Part shown: positions 23,154-34,604 of the stretch, in pieces
How the letters are laid out: every line of letters starts with the position of its first letter
Position numbering within the stretch: the first letter of the stretch is position 1
Assembly: GCA_002291845.1 (NCBI GenBank)
Contig: DBAU01000015.1
Location: forward strand, 1-34,765
Length of the DNA stretch: 34,765 bases
DNA from: Alphaproteobacteria bacterium UBA1002
Lineage (GTDB): Bacteria > Pseudomonadota > Alphaproteobacteria > Rickettsiales > UBA998
Direction: 5' to 3'
The notes under the pieces: model-generated
What the model was told of the DNA's origin: nothing
Seen by the model: the letters and a program-made list of their open reading frames with translations, nothing else
Databases searched by the model: none
Program-made: the position numbers and the translations under genes

Positions 23154-24625
23154 GCGACGCGCTGCTCCAGCAATTGCAGAACCTGCTTCCAGAAGGCTTC
23201 CTCGCCGTAGCCGCTATGCTTCTTTTAATGGCAGGAGTTTATGGCGGTAAAATGGTGACTCAGGTCATCAACGTTCTGGCATTACTGGTCCTTGTCATTA
23301 CCGCAGATCTTGTATTCTTTGGCATTGGCCCGTCATTAGATTCTGGCTCCGCGGCTCCGTTCATTCACGATGGATTCTCAGTGTATGGAAAAGTGCTGGT
23401 GCTCGTCGGGGCACTCTTCACGCTTGTTATGGGCTCGCACTGGCTTTCACAGCCGGAGAATGATCGCTTTGAATTTCCGATTTTGATTCTGTTTAGTGTG
23501 CTTGGCATGATGCTCATGCTGAGTGCCAATGATATGCTCACCGTATATCTCTCTCTGGAGCTGGCAAGTTTGTCGCAGTATGTGCTGGCGGCTTTTCAAC
23601 GTGACCGTACGCGCTCTACAGAGGCTGGATTGAAGTATTTTGTGCTCGGCTCTCTCGCCTCAGGCATGCTTCTGTTTGGAATTTCTCTGGTGTACGGCTA
23701 CACGGGTACCATCGAATTTAATGGTATTTCGAGTGTCATTGCTGGGTATCAGGGCCAGATGGCTGCGCTGGCAACTCCATTTCCTTATGGCCTTACGTTA
23801 GGCATGGTGCTTTTGCTGGTAGGCTTCTGTTTCAAAATATCGGCGGCCCCTTTTCACATGTGGAGTCCAGATGTTTATGAAGGTGCGCCAACACCCGTTA
23901 CAGCCTTCTTCTCCGTGGCACCCAAAATCGCGGCAATGCTACTGCTGATGCGTTTGCTGGCTACCCCATTTGCCGGTCTGCAGGAGCAGTGGCAACAGAT
24001 CATCTTTGCGGTTTCTGCATTGTCGATGCTGGTGGGAGCTTTTGGGGCGTTGCGTCAGCAGAATATTAAGCGTCTACTGGCGTATTCTTCTATTGGCCAT
24101 GTTGGTTATGTGCTGATGGCGGTATTGGTTGCCAAGCAAGCAGGGTATGCCGCCGTGCTGATCTATTTGGGGCTCTATCTCTTTATGAGTCTTGGAACGT
24201 TTGCGCTGCTGCTGATGATGCGCCGTAACGGTGATTATGTAGAAGCGATCACTGATCTGGCAGGAATTTCGCGTGTTCATCCTTGGTTCGCCTTCTGCAT
24301 GGCGATGTTTATGTTCTCTATGGCTGGAATTCCCCCGCTCGCTGGTTTCTTTGCCAAGTTATGGGTGTTCACAGAAGCAGTCCGTGGTGGATATGTCTGG
24401 TTGGCCGTATTGGGCGTGCTTTCCAGTGTTGTTGCGGCGTACTATTACCTGCGTCTGGTAAAAGTGATGTATTTTGATGAAGGCGGAGACGCATATGAGC
24501 TTCCATCTTCGCTTAGCCTTGGCATGGTGGTGGGGCTATGTGCCGTTGTGACTCTTCTATTTATTCTTTCTCCCATGAGTCTTGTTGCGCCAGCAACAAC
24601 GGCGGCGCAGGCGTTACTTCCGTGA
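23150..24625 (+). CDS. nuoN: NADH-quinone oxidoreductase subunit N
   Basis: The third antiporter-like subunit, 491 residues, last of the complex I genes. It shows YLSLELASLSQYVLAAF (about 132-148, key Glu) and APFHMWSPDVYEGAPTPVTA in the central helices, typical of NuoN. Transcription seems to continue: the next start (GTG at 24622) overlaps its stop, with no terminator between. Confidence 0.97.
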   Translation: MSDALLQQLQNLLPEGFLAVAAMLLLMAGVYGGKMVTQVINVLALLVLVITADLVFFGIGPSLDSGSAAPFIHDGFSVYGKVLVLVGALFTLVMGSHWLSQPENDRFEFPILILFSVLGMMLMLSANDMLTVYLSLELASLSQYVLAAFQRDRTRSTEAGLKYFVLGSLASGMLLFGISLVYGYTGTIEFNGISSVIAGYQGQMAALATPFPYGLTLGMVLLLVGFCFKISAAPFHMWSPDVYEGAPTPVTAFFSVAPKIAAMLLLMRLLATPFAGLQEQWQQIIFAVSALSMLVGAFGALRQQNIKRLLAYSSIGHVGYVLMAVLVAKQAGYAAVLIYLGLYLFMSLGTFALLLMMRRNGDYVEAITDLAGISRVHPWFAFCMAMFMFSMAGIPPLAGFFAKLWVFTEAVRGGYVWLAVLGVLSSVVAAYYYLRLVKVMYFDEGGDAYELPSSLSLGMVVGLCAVVTLLFILSPMSLVAPATTAAQALLP

Positions 24626-25398
24626 GCGCAAAAAAGCCAAAACCCGCCTCTTTGATCGAATCATATCATTTGCTCGCATATGATGTGCTGGATAGTACCA
24701 ATGATGAAGCGCGACGTTTGGCACGGGGTGGGGCAAGTCATGGTGCGGTTATCTGGGCGAAACGGCAGACCAAAGGGCGCGGACGTATGGGCCGCGCGTG
24801 GATTTCTGATGAGGGAAATCTGTTTGTTTCTCTTCTGCTGCAGCCGCCGGTTGAATTAATCGATGCCTCTCAGTTTTCGTTTGTCACCGCATTGGCTGTT
24901 GCTGAGGCGTTGCAGCCGGTTGTTGCTGAAGTTGGTAAGCTCTCCCTTAAATGGCCCAACGACATTTTACTCGATGGACGCAAGCTCGGTGGCATTTTGC
25001 TTGAAACCGAGCCGGCTGAGGAAGAGGGACGCTTCTGGCTGATTGCTGGTATCGGCATCAATGTCGAAAATTGTCCGCCACAAAGCGAGGTAGCCTATCC
25101 TGCCACATGCCTGAAGCAGGCGGGGATTGAGATTATCAGCGCTAAGATTGTGCTGTCGCGCCTGTTGCCGCATTTTGTGGAATGCTATGATCGTTGGATG
25201 ACCAAGGGGTTTGGCCCGATTCGTGATGAGTGGCTCACTTTAGCGCATGATCTGGGTAAGCCAGCGGTTGTGATGTCTGGCAAAGAGGAATACCGTGGAC
25301 TCTTTGCGGGGATTGATGCGCAGGGGCGGATGCAAATGGATTTGCAGGATGGTACACGGATGCACCTGACCAGCGGTGATTTTCTACTTGAGTCATAA
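24622..25398 (+). CDS. birA: biotin--[acetyl-CoA-carboxylase] ligase, no DNA-binding domain
   Basis: It activates biotin with ATP and attaches it to the biotin carboxyl carrier protein for fatty-acid synthesis. The 258-residue protein has the biotinyl-AMP loop GRGRMGRAW (52-60), KWPNDI (110-115) and KLGGILLE (121-128), and a small C-terminal domain. There is no N-terminal helix-turn-helix, so it is a group I ligase and not a repressor. The frame is open to 24538, but the GTG at 24622 overlapping the nuoN stop gives a normal N-terminus. The nuoN-birA-coaX-rnj order is common in Alphaproteobacteria. Confidence 0.93.
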   Translation: MSAKKPKPASLIESYHLLAYDVLDSTNDEARRLARGGASHGAVIWAKRQTKGRGRMGRAWISDEGNLFVSLLLQPPVELIDASQFSFVTALAVAEALQPVVAEVGKLSLKWPNDILLDGRKLGGILLETEPAEEEGRFWLIAGIGINVENCPPQSEVAYPATCLKQAGIEIISAKIVLSRLLPHFVECYDRWMTKGFGPIRDEWLTLAHDLGKPAVVMSGKEEYRGLFAGIDAQGRMQMDLQDGTRMHLTSGDFLLES

Positions 25399-25409
25399 GG
25401 AGCGCTGTG

Positions 25410-26174
25410 ATGCTGCTCGCCATTGATGTAGGCAATACAAACACAGAGTTTGCACTATTTGATGGTGAGGAACTGCTGCGCACCTGGCGTTTGCGCACGG
25501 AGCGGCATCGCACCGCGGATGAGTATGTGATCTGGCTGCATCAGATGTTTGCTGCGGCCGGATATCCTATGCAAAGCGTACGTGCGGCAATCATAGGATC
25601 CGTGGTGCCAGAGGCCTTGTTTCCTCTGCGGCAATTCTGCAAGCATACGTTAGGTGTGCCGCTGATGATGGTGGGGGAGGATGCACTGGATCTTGGTATC
25701 CGTACCGCAACGCAAGGCGAAGTCGGCGCTGATCGGCTGGTGAATGCTGCGGAGGCATGGCGTCGCTATCGCATGCCTCTTGTTATTGTTGATTTTGGCA
25801 CCGCGACGACCTTTGATGTAGTAAGTGGTGAAGGGGTCTATTTAGGTGGTGCGATTGCGCCGGGGGTGAATCTCTCACTGGAGGCGTTGCAAGCGGCTGC
25901 CTCAAAGCTACCGGGTATTCGTATCCGCAAACCAGAAAATGTGATTGGTCGTGCCACAGTTCCAGCGATGGAGTCAGGCATTTTTTACGGATATCTGGGC
26001 TTAGTTGACGGTATAAATCGCCGTATTATCAGTGAGTACGGCCAGCCGATGAAAATTATAGCAACTGGAGGCCTCTCCGCGCTCTACGCGCCGCACAGCG
26101 AAACGATTGAGGCGTCGATTGAGGATCTGACCATTCGCGGCTTATTAACTATTTACCTGGCAAATCGCACTTAA
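25410..26174 (+). CDS. coaX: type III pantothenate kinase
   Basis: It phosphorylates pantothenate in the first step of coenzyme A synthesis. ASKHA-fold motifs are in order: the phosphate loop DVGNTNTEF (6-14), GADRLVNA (about 106-113), DFGTATTFDVV (about 129-139) and GGAIAPG (about 147-153). It has 254 residues from the ATG at 25410, with AAGGAG 7 nt upstream (a GTG directly before would add one residue). It starts 11 nt after birA and its stop shares a base with the rnj start. Confidence 0.95.
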   Translation: MLLAIDVGNTNTEFALFDGEELLRTWRLRTERHRTADEYVIWLHQMFAAAGYPMQSVRAAIIGSVVPEALFPLRQFCKHTLGVPLMMVGEDALDLGIRTATQGEVGADRLVNAAEAWRRYRMPLVIVDFGTATTFDVVSGEGVYLGGAIAPGVNLSLEALQAAASKLPGIRIRKPENVIGRATVPAMESGIFYGYLGLVDGINRRIISEYGQPMKIIATGGLSALYAPHSETIEASIEDLTIRGLLTIYLANRT

Positions 26175-27853
26175 TGAATATGGCACAGCACACCTTAGAC
26201 ACCCTGAAAGATCAGCTTCTTTTTGTTCCGCTTGGCGGTTCTAATGAGATCGGGATGAATCTTAATCTCTATCATCTTGATGGAAAATGGTTGATGGTTG
26301 ATCTGGGGATCGGTTTTGCCGATGATTATTTGCCGGGCATTGAGGTTATTCTGCCTGATATCGATTTCATTGCGGAACGCCGTAAAGATCTACTTGGCTT
26401 GGTGTTGACCCATGCGCATGAAGACCATATTGGCGCCGTATCATATCTGTGGGATGAGCTGAAATGTCCGGTTTATGCCACCCCGTTTACGGCGTCTGTT
26501 TTACGCTACAAATTAGCAGGAGAGGGGCTTTCACCCCGTAGCATTCCGGTAACTGAAGTGAATGCAGGTGACACGTTGGAGTTAGGGCCATTCGGACTGG
26601 ATTTTATCTCGCTTACGCACTCCATTCCGGAGATGCAGGCTATTGCCATCCGTACCCGCCACGGCACCGTGATGCATACAGGGGACTGGAAGCTGGATGA
26701 TGCGCCGCTTGTTGGACCGGTAACGGATGAAGCAGCCCTTAAGCGCTATGGCGATGAGGGGGTTCTGGCGATGGTGTGTGACTCCACCAACGTATTTGTT
26801 GAAGGCCGCTCCGGTTCTGAATCGGGCGTGCGTGATGCGTTGGTGTCGTCAATTGCCGGCTGCAAAGGGCGGGTTATTGTCACGACCTTTGCTTCGAATA
26901 TCGCGCGGGTGGAATCCGTTATGAAGGCTGCACAGGCTGCGGGTCGCCATGTGGTGCTCGCCGGACGTTCCTTGTTCCGGGTGGTCGAAGCGGCGCGGGA
27001 GGCGGGATATCTGAAAGGTGTTCCCGATCCTCTATCGGATAAAGAGGCCGCAGGGCTGCCACATGATCAAATACTGATACTTTGCACCGGTGGGCAGGGA
27101 GAGCCTCGTGCGGCTCTAACCAAACTAGTTCAGGGTAACCATCCTGTTTTGCGTGTGGCGGCGGGGGATACCGTGATTTTCTCTACGCGTGTGATTCCGG
27201 GTAATGAAACGCGCGTCCGCTGGCTGAAAAACCAACTGGTTCGTCACGGGCTTCATATTATCACCGACAAAGATGCCGATGTGCATGTCTCAGGCCATCC
27301 GGCCCGCGAGGAGCTGCGACAGATGTATCAGCTTGTACGCCCGCAGGTTGCTATACCCGTTCATGGCGAGGCGGCGCATCTGGCGGAGCATGCGAAATTC
27401 GCGCGGGAGATGCAGGTGCCAGAGGTCGTGGTGGGCTATAATGGTGCCGTCATGCATCTCTGTAAAGGGCAGTCTCGGATAGTGGATGAGGTTCATTCTG
27501 GCTACATCGCCATGGATGGAACCTCGATGATACCGGTCAATAGCCCGGTGATTCGTATGCGTCGTAAGCTACGCGATGAGGGTAACATTACCATTTCACT
27601 GGTTGTTGATGACACAAAGCGATTGCTTTCTGCGCCACAGATTACCGCGCCGGGTAGCCTTGATTCACAGGAAGATGAGGCACTTCGTCATGCTCTCGAG
27701 GAGGATGTGTCGCGGGTGTTTGACAGTGCCAATCTACGTAAGGCCACGGTGCACTCTCTTACGGAAAAAGTACGCAATGTCGTGCGTAAGCGGGTGCAAG
27801 AAGAACTAGGCAAACGCCCAGTTCTGGAAGTACACTTACACCAGATTCAGTAA
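26174..27853 (+). CDS. rnj: ribonuclease J
   Basis: A metallo-beta-lactamase-fold ribonuclease (beta-CASP) with 5'-exonuclease and endonuclease activity in RNA maturation and decay. The zinc motif HAHEDHIG (80-87) is intact, with His168/Asp171 in MHTGDW and the beta-CASP motif HVSGHPAREE (about 369-378) followed by a conserved VHGE. At 559 residues it includes the C-terminal domain of the family. It starts on the last base of the coaX stop (TAATG); the ribosome site is weak, which suggests coupled translation. Confidence 0.95.
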   Translation: MNMAQHTLDTLKDQLLFVPLGGSNEIGMNLNLYHLDGKWLMVDLGIGFADDYLPGIEVILPDIDFIAERRKDLLGLVLTHAHEDHIGAVSYLWDELKCPVYATPFTASVLRYKLAGEGLSPRSIPVTEVNAGDTLELGPFGLDFISLTHSIPEMQAIAIRTRHGTVMHTGDWKLDDAPLVGPVTDEAALKRYGDEGVLAMVCDSTNVFVEGRSGSESGVRDALVSSIAGCKGRVIVTTFASNIARVESVMKAAQAAGRHVVLAGRSLFRVVEAAREAGYLKGVPDPLSDKEAAGLPHDQILILCTGGQGEPRAALTKLVQGNHPVLRVAAGDTVIFSTRVIPGNETRVRWLKNQLVRHGLHIITDKDADVHVSGHPAREELRQMYQLVRPQVAIPVHGEAAHLAEHAKFAREMQVPEVVVGYNGAVMHLCKGQSRIVDEVHSGYIAMDGTSMIPVNSPVIRMRRKLRDEGNITISLVVDDTKRLLSAPQITAPGSLDSQEDEALRHALEEDVSRVFDSANLRKATVHSLTEKVRNVVRKRVQEELGKRPVLEVHLHQIQ

Positions 27854-27865
27854 TCCAGAGATCGT

Positions 27866-30556
27866 ATGACGCGTCGTTTGCCGTCCATCAGAAACCGCGC
27901 TTTTTTGCTTCTGATGGGGGTATCTGCGGCCTTTCTTTTTGCTTACTGGGCTGCGCTTCATTTATTCGTAGATCCAAAAGCGGTTCAGGAGCGCTTCGAA
28001 GCGGTCTTTCAGGAGGCATTATACTCCGCCGATATTATGGAATCTGAGCTGTCTGTTTTTCCGCTCCCTAAAATCATACTCCGCCGGTTAACGGTAAATA
28101 ATCCCGCAGAATCTAGCGAAAGCTACTTCTTGGAAGCCCCTGAAATCCATGTTCATTTTAATCTTTTATCGCTTCTGAGTCATACAGAAGCTATTGGTAA
28201 AATCCGTCTACTGCAGCCCTCGTTGGTACTTGAGCGTACTGCCTCAGATACAGCGAACTGGCAACCGCTGATGGATCATTTGAGTCGTTTGCAGTCTACC
28301 ACCCAGATAAACACAGTGATTGAGAATGGCACGATTTTTTATCAGGATCATATCGCGAAGAAGGAAGAGTCGCTTACCAAGCTTTCTGGAAGCCTTACCC
28401 TAGACCAGCGTGAGGGCTTTAGTGCAGAGCTTGCCTTCTTGTTCCATAAGCGCCAGGGACGGCTTTCCATTGTTTCTGGGCAGGGGGAGTTGCGTTCTTT
28501 TCAGCAGTTCCGTTTTCAAACCACAGCTGAATTAGCTTTTGCTAAGGATATGCTGCGTTATTCGGGCGTCCTTTCACGTCAGCCCGGGCAGACGGTAACG
28601 TTGCAAGGCAATGCGATGATGCGGTCTATGCAGCCAAAATTCTGGTTAGAGCGTTTATTTATTAGTAAAGCAAAAGAAGGTGCTTTTAGTGCCCTGCCCA
28701 AGGATATTAGCTTGGTACTTGATGCAACCATTGATAGTCGCCCGGATGCAGGGCGTATATCGGTGAACAAATTGCAGCTTGGGAAATCGAACGGACAAGC
28801 CCAAGTGGCGTGGAAACGTGCTGACGCAAAAATCCAAACGGAGACTAAGTTTTCTTTCAATCAGCTCGATATGGATGAAATTCTATCTAGCAAAGATAGA
28901 AATCTAAATGCGTTTTTTTCACTCTTGTTGCCGAAGGGCACAGATGGAAAATTCACGCTTACCGCACAATCATTTGTTTATTTTACGTTGCCTTTTCGTC
29001 AGCTCCAGATTGCCGCCGATGTTAACGAGGCCGAGTTGACCCTGAATCAGGCGACGGCGCAACTCCCCGGCAAAACCCGCGTCTTTGCTTTTGGCATTCT
29101 CAAACGGGATGTAAGGCAGCTTATTTCGTTTGACGGAAGTATGGAGCTATTAGGCGAAGATGCTCTCGCACTGATGCGTGATTCAGGTTTGCAGCGTCTG
29201 AATATTCTACCTCTTTCGGGGAAAAAGTTTCGTGCCCGGGCGAATTTATTCCTAGCGGCAGACCGTGCAACGGTCTCCGAGATGCGGTTTCAAGGTGGTG
29301 ACTTCTACATGGTGGGTGGCGTCAATGTAAATCCCGGTAGTGCGCATGATATCGAGGCAACGCTGCGTTTCCGTAATGTTCGTCTGGAGCCGCTTCTTGC
29401 CTATTTCTCGCCGCTGTTTTCCCGAAGCGCTCCGACCGATGCCAAGATACTTAATCGCCGTCTGGACTGGTTGGCCAAGGTGCAGCGTAGTGCATTGCTC
29501 AACCTGCTTTTTGAGGATTTCTTGCTAGGTAATCACAAAGGAGTGCGCAGTCAGTTTTTGGTCAGTCTTCAGAAAGATAAGGCGTATTTCCAGAAGATAG
29601 ATTTAAACCTTGACCACTCGCATGTACAAGGCAAGGCGCTGTTTGATCAAACGGCCGAGACGCCAAAAGTGGAAGCGGTCCTTGATATCTCTGATTATGA
29701 TTTGAATCCGCTTCTTGGAACGAGCTTGATTACGCAGCCTGTACCTCGTGGAAATGTGGCAAGTGTATGGTCTGCGGAGCCTTTCGAAACAAGCTTTCTG
29801 AGGGGGTATGACAGCGCACTTGATATTCGGATTGCTCATGCGTCTCATGCAAGCTTCTCCATTGATAATCTTGAGCTTAAGTCGACCTCGCAAAACGGGG
29901 AATGGAATATTGAGTCACTAAAGGGCACCGTTTGGGGCGGTCAGTTTGCCATTGCGGGTAGTATGGACGTTACCTCGGTAAGTCGCATGAACGCAACGCT
30001 TCAGATGACGAATCTACGCACCGAGGAGGCACTGAAGAGTCTGGCTGGTTTTGAAGGTGTGCGCGGTCTGGTTAGTGTGAGTGCTGAAGTCGGTAGCAGC
30101 GGTGTGAGCCCATCTGATTTTATCAAGAATATGTCAGGAACATTCGCTTTCAGTGGCCGTGAAATCATTATCCGTGGCTTCGATCTTTCTAGTCTGGTGC
30201 AAACCGTGCCAGCGGTACGTTCAGTTGCTGATGTGGTGAATACAGTGCGTATTGCCACGCTGCAGGGGGCTTCCAGCTTTTCGTTGGTGGATGGTGGTTT
30301 TTACTTTTCGCAGGGGACCCTCGGGACGCAAGGGATTACCTTCCGTTCAAGGCATGCCATTGGTGCCTTTGGGGGAACCATTGACTTGATGCGATGGATG
30401 CTTAATGCAGCCATACAGTTTAAGCTGATTTCGATTGTTTCCGAAGAGTATCCGATGGTGACGGTCCTGTTCCGTGATTCAATGGATAATCCCATCATTG
30501 ATATTGACACCCGATCACTCGAGGCGTGGGTGGCACGACGGAAACTGCTTCAATAA
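27866..30556 (+). CDS. AsmA-family envelope protein
   Basis: A large protein of 896 residues with one N-terminal membrane anchor (about 13-32, LLLMGVSAAFLFAYWAALHLF) and a long periplasmic part made of repeated amphipathic beta segments. The opening AsmA-like region (about 35-120, with LPKIILRRLTVNNP and LEAPEIHVHFN) and the C-terminal part (about 735-830, MSGTFAFSGREIIIRGFDL then FSLVDGGFYF) fit the AsmA/AsmA_2 layout. Relatives (AsmA, TamB, YhdP) act in outer-membrane assembly or phospholipid transfer; the exact role here is inferred only from the family. It begins 12 nt after rnj and probably ends the transcript. Confidence 0.85.
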   Translation: MTRRLPSIRNRAFLLLMGVSAAFLFAYWAALHLFVDPKAVQERFEAVFQEALYSADIMESELSVFPLPKIILRRLTVNNPAESSESYFLEAPEIHVHFNLLSLLSHTEAIGKIRLLQPSLVLERTASDTANWQPLMDHLSRLQSTTQINTVIENGTIFYQDHIAKKEESLTKLSGSLTLDQREGFSAELAFLFHKRQGRLSIVSGQGELRSFQQFRFQTTAELAFAKDMLRYSGVLSRQPGQTVTLQGNAMMRSMQPKFWLERLFISKAKEGAFSALPKDISLVLDATIDSRPDAGRISVNKLQLGKSNGQAQVAWKRADAKIQTETKFSFNQLDMDEILSSKDRNLNAFFSLLLPKGTDGKFTLTAQSFVYFTLPFRQLQIAADVNEAELTLNQATAQLPGKTRVFAFGILKRDVRQLISFDGSMELLGEDALALMRDSGLQRLNILPLSGKKFRARANLFLAADRATVSEMRFQGGDFYMVGGVNVNPGSAHDIEATLRFRNVRLEPLLAYFSPLFSRSAPTDAKILNRRLDWLAKVQRSALLNLLFEDFLLGNHKGVRSQFLVSLQKDKAYFQKIDLNLDHSHVQGKALFDQTAETPKVEAVLDISDYDLNPLLGTSLITQPVPRGNVASVWSAEPFETSFLRGYDSALDIRIAHASHASFSIDNLELKSTSQNGEWNIESLKGTVWGGQFAIAGSMDVTSVSRMNATLQMTNLRTEEALKSLAGFEGVRGLVSVSAEVGSSGVSPSDFIKNMSGTFAFSGREIIIRGFDLSSLVQTVPAVRSVADVVNTVRIATLQGASSFSLVDGGFYFSQGTLGTQGITFRSRHAIGAFGGTIDLMRWMLNAAIQFKLISIVSEEYPMVTVLFRDSMDNPIIDIDTRSLEAWVARRKLLQ

Positions 30557-30647
30557 ATTGTGATACGCTGCATACTTGCAAAGCGTCGTGAGTTGCAATG
30601 CCCTGATAAATGCGTCATGCTGACATTGAAGAGGGAAGCATTGTGTT

Positions 30648-31931
30648 ATGATAAAGATCATTTCGTCGGGCTCTGAAGCCAAGCTGGTAGAAAAACTTTC
30701 CTCCCTTGAAGGCAATGGCTGGGCGGCAGTTTACTTTGCCTTTGATCGGCTGCTGGAGCACTACCGCAGTGACTATCAAATAAAGATTGCCCTCAATCTA
30801 CTTAAGGATCTTTTGAAGGATTACGAAGGCCATCTATTCCTTTGCAAAGACAGTACGATTTTTCTTTTGGCACAAGGCGTTCCGAAGCAGCTGAGTGATA
30901 AGGTTATTTTTCAGCTCCGCTATTTATTTATGGATGATCCTCTGGCTTATGGTCCGGATGGGGAAGAGAATAAGGAATTCTGCCAGGTTTTTGATGCTGC
31001 TGAAGATATGGAGCTTCTGCTGCAGCGTGCCCGTCAGAAAATGCTTCAGGAAGGACGCGCCGCACGCGGTATGGCCTCGCCAGCCATGGCATCGACGGCT
31101 GGCGTTCCGGCGCCTACCTCTGAAAAGCCGGCTTCACTTCTCAGTCAGGTGAAGGAAATCGCAAAGAATTCTACGCCGATGAAGCTTTTCAACGCGATGA
31201 GCCTTGCCAATATCGAGAAAGATCTCACACGTGCGGATCTGACCATGGTCATGCGGCGGCAGCCGATTTGTGCAGCCATTCCTGACATGACGGTGCGCCG
31301 GGTTTTTGATGAGCTTTACATCAACATTGCCCATCTGCGGCAAATGATGAAGCTTGATATTGATTTGCTTAGCAATCGCTGGCTGTTCAAATATCTCACC
31401 GAGCTACTTGATGAGCGTATGCTCCACATGATCCGCTTGGCCCCAACGCGCTATCTGGAACACCCGGTCAGCCTTAACCTCAATGTCCGCTCACTAATGT
31501 CAGATTTCTTCTACGAATTTGATGCTTCGGTGAATCCTTCGGTGAAAGTATCGGTGGTCATTGAGATACAAATATCGGATGTGTTTGAGGATATGCGGGC
31601 CTTCCTTATTGCTCGTGATGCAGTGCAAAAGATGGGGTATCGCGTTTGCCTGGACGGCTTAAGTGATATCAGCTTCTCGCAGATTGACCGCGAGGCTTTG
31701 GGATTTGATCTGGTGAAATTACAATGGAATGCTGAAATCGCTGCTGATCTGCAAAGCGCAGGCAATAAGCGCATCTCTGAGGCAATTCGTCGTTGTGGGC
31801 CCAATCGTGTGATTCTCACCCGTTGCGACAATCGTAAAGCGGTGGATTATGGTCAGGCGATGGGCGTCTCTCTCTTTCAGGGGCGCTATCTTGATAAGCT
31901 GATGAACCCATTGGCTAAGGTAGAGAACTAA
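30648..31931 (+). CDS. degenerate GGDEF/EAL-like protein, probably without catalytic activity
   Basis: A 427-residue soluble protein. Residues 200-420 follow the EAL fold in order: RRQPICAAIPDM (203-214), VFDELY (219-224) at the EAL position, SLNLNV (275-280), IEIQIS (305-310) in place of E-x-T-E, CLDGLSDISFSQID (334-347) in place of DDFGTG-x-SSL, LVKLQW (355-360), and GVSLFQGRYL near the end for G-x-x-x-QG. Several metal ligands of active phosphodiesterases are replaced, so it may bind c-di-GMP or a partner but probably does not hydrolyse it. Residues 25-95 weakly resemble a worn GGDEF domain (inference). A linker at 130-165 is Ala/Pro/Ser-rich. AGAGGGAAG precedes the ATG. Its stop lies 3 nt before the prepilin-peptidase-like gene. 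Confidence 0.7.
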   Translation: MIKIISSGSEAKLVEKLSSLEGNGWAAVYFAFDRLLEHYRSDYQIKIALNLLKDLLKDYEGHLFLCKDSTIFLLAQGVPKQLSDKVIFQLRYLFMDDPLAYGPDGEENKEFCQVFDAAEDMELLLQRARQKMLQEGRAARGMASPAMASTAGVPAPTSEKPASLLSQVKEIAKNSTPMKLFNAMSLANIEKDLTRADLTMVMRRQPICAAIPDMTVRRVFDELYINIAHLRQMMKLDIDLLSNRWLFKYLTELLDERMLHMIRLAPTRYLEHPVSLNLNVRSLMSDFFYEFDASVNPSVKVSVVIEIQISDVFEDMRAFLIARDAVQKMGYRVCLDGLSDISFSQIDREALGFDLVKLQWNAEIAADLQSAGNKRISEAIRRCGPNRVILTRCDNRKAVDYGQAMGVSLFQGRYLDKLMNPLAKVEN

Positions 31932-31934
31932 TTG

Positions 31935-32774
31935 ATGGATATAGGCTACGTTCTCGGCAGCCTTATCATGATGACGGTGCTGGGTTTGTCGGTGGGGAAT
32001 TTTGCGACCTCACTCACGTACCGGCTACCACGCGGCTTGAAGATCGCGAATGATCCACCGTACTGTGATACGTGCCATACGTACCTAGAAACGCGGGATA
32101 TGTTCCCGTTTGTTTCATGGCTCATTAACCGCGCCAAATGCCGCTTTTGTGGTGCTCCTGTTCCGGCGCTCTATGCATTTGTCGAGCTGGGCTGCGCCGT
32201 ATGGTTTAACGCCACCTGGTTTACTTTATGGCCTCACGCGGTGGATGCCTATCTGGTAACGCTGGCGCATGGGGTGTTTGTTATCACGTTGTTGTCGTTG
32301 CATATTGCTGAAAAGCGTTTGTTTCCCATTGTGTTGATTCTAATTGCCGGACTGGGTGCCATTTACCGCGTGTTGTTTGATGCTAGCGTCCTGGGGTTTC
32401 TCATCAGTGCCTATTTAGCGTTGATGGTCGGTGTGGCTGGTTGGCTGTTGTCATCGGCGGTGAAGCGTCAACGCCAGCCGTTCCCTGCGGTGGCTATTCT
32501 GCTGGCAGTGGCAGGACTCTGTGTGGGTAAAGATTCATTGCCCATGCTGGTGGGCGGCTCCGCCGTATTGGCTCTGCCAATCTGGCTTATCAGCCAGTTC
32601 CAGCCTAGCCTCCGCGGGAGTACCGGCGTGATCGCCGTGGGCCTCACCCTCATGACGCTGATGCTTTTTCCGTCCCTGGGGCGCACCTTATCCAGTGAAT
32701 GTGCCCAAGTGGAATGTGTGTCCGGGAAAGGTTGCCAGCGCCTTATGATTGCCAATTGCCACGGTCCTCGGTAG
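31935..32774 (+). CDS. prepilin-peptidase-like membrane protein lacking the first catalytic Asp
   Basis: The 279-residue protein matches the N-terminal part of type IV prepilin peptidases: GLSVGNFATSLTYRLPRG (17-34), then the zinc-type CxxC pairs Cys44/Cys47 and Cys69/Cys72 around FVSWLINRAKCRFCGAP, and a VELG helix. In the A24 peptidase part the first catalytic Asp (normally in a L-x-D-x(4)-L-P context) is His or Glu-region residues here (LLSLHIAEKRLFP, 119-131), while GKDSLPMLVGG (198-208) keeps an Asp near the second position. It may be an inactive relative or a methylase-only form. About seven helices are visible, with a Cys-containing C-terminal tail (Cys256, 261, 267, 275). It is coupled to the EAL-like gene and converges on glmS with a 9-nt gap. 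Confidence 0.7.
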   Translation: MDIGYVLGSLIMMTVLGLSVGNFATSLTYRLPRGLKIANDPPYCDTCHTYLETRDMFPFVSWLINRAKCRFCGAPVPALYAFVELGCAVWFNATWFTLWPHAVDAYLVTLAHGVFVITLLSLHIAEKRLFPIVLILIAGLGAIYRVLFDASVLGFLISAYLALMVGVAGWLLSSAVKRQRQPFPAVAILLAVAGLCVGKDSLPMLVGGSAVLALPIWLISQFQPSLRGSTGVIAVGLTLMTLMLFPSLGRTLSSECAQVECVSGKGCQRLMIANCHGPR

Positions 32775-32783
32775 TGCAGTGGC

Positions 32784-34604
<1,821 letters not shown>

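Noticed and set aside
24538..24621. Longer birA start inside nuoN
   Set aside because: The added residues are Ser/Cys-rich shadow of nuoN; the GTG at 24622 overlaps the nuoN stop as other genes here do.
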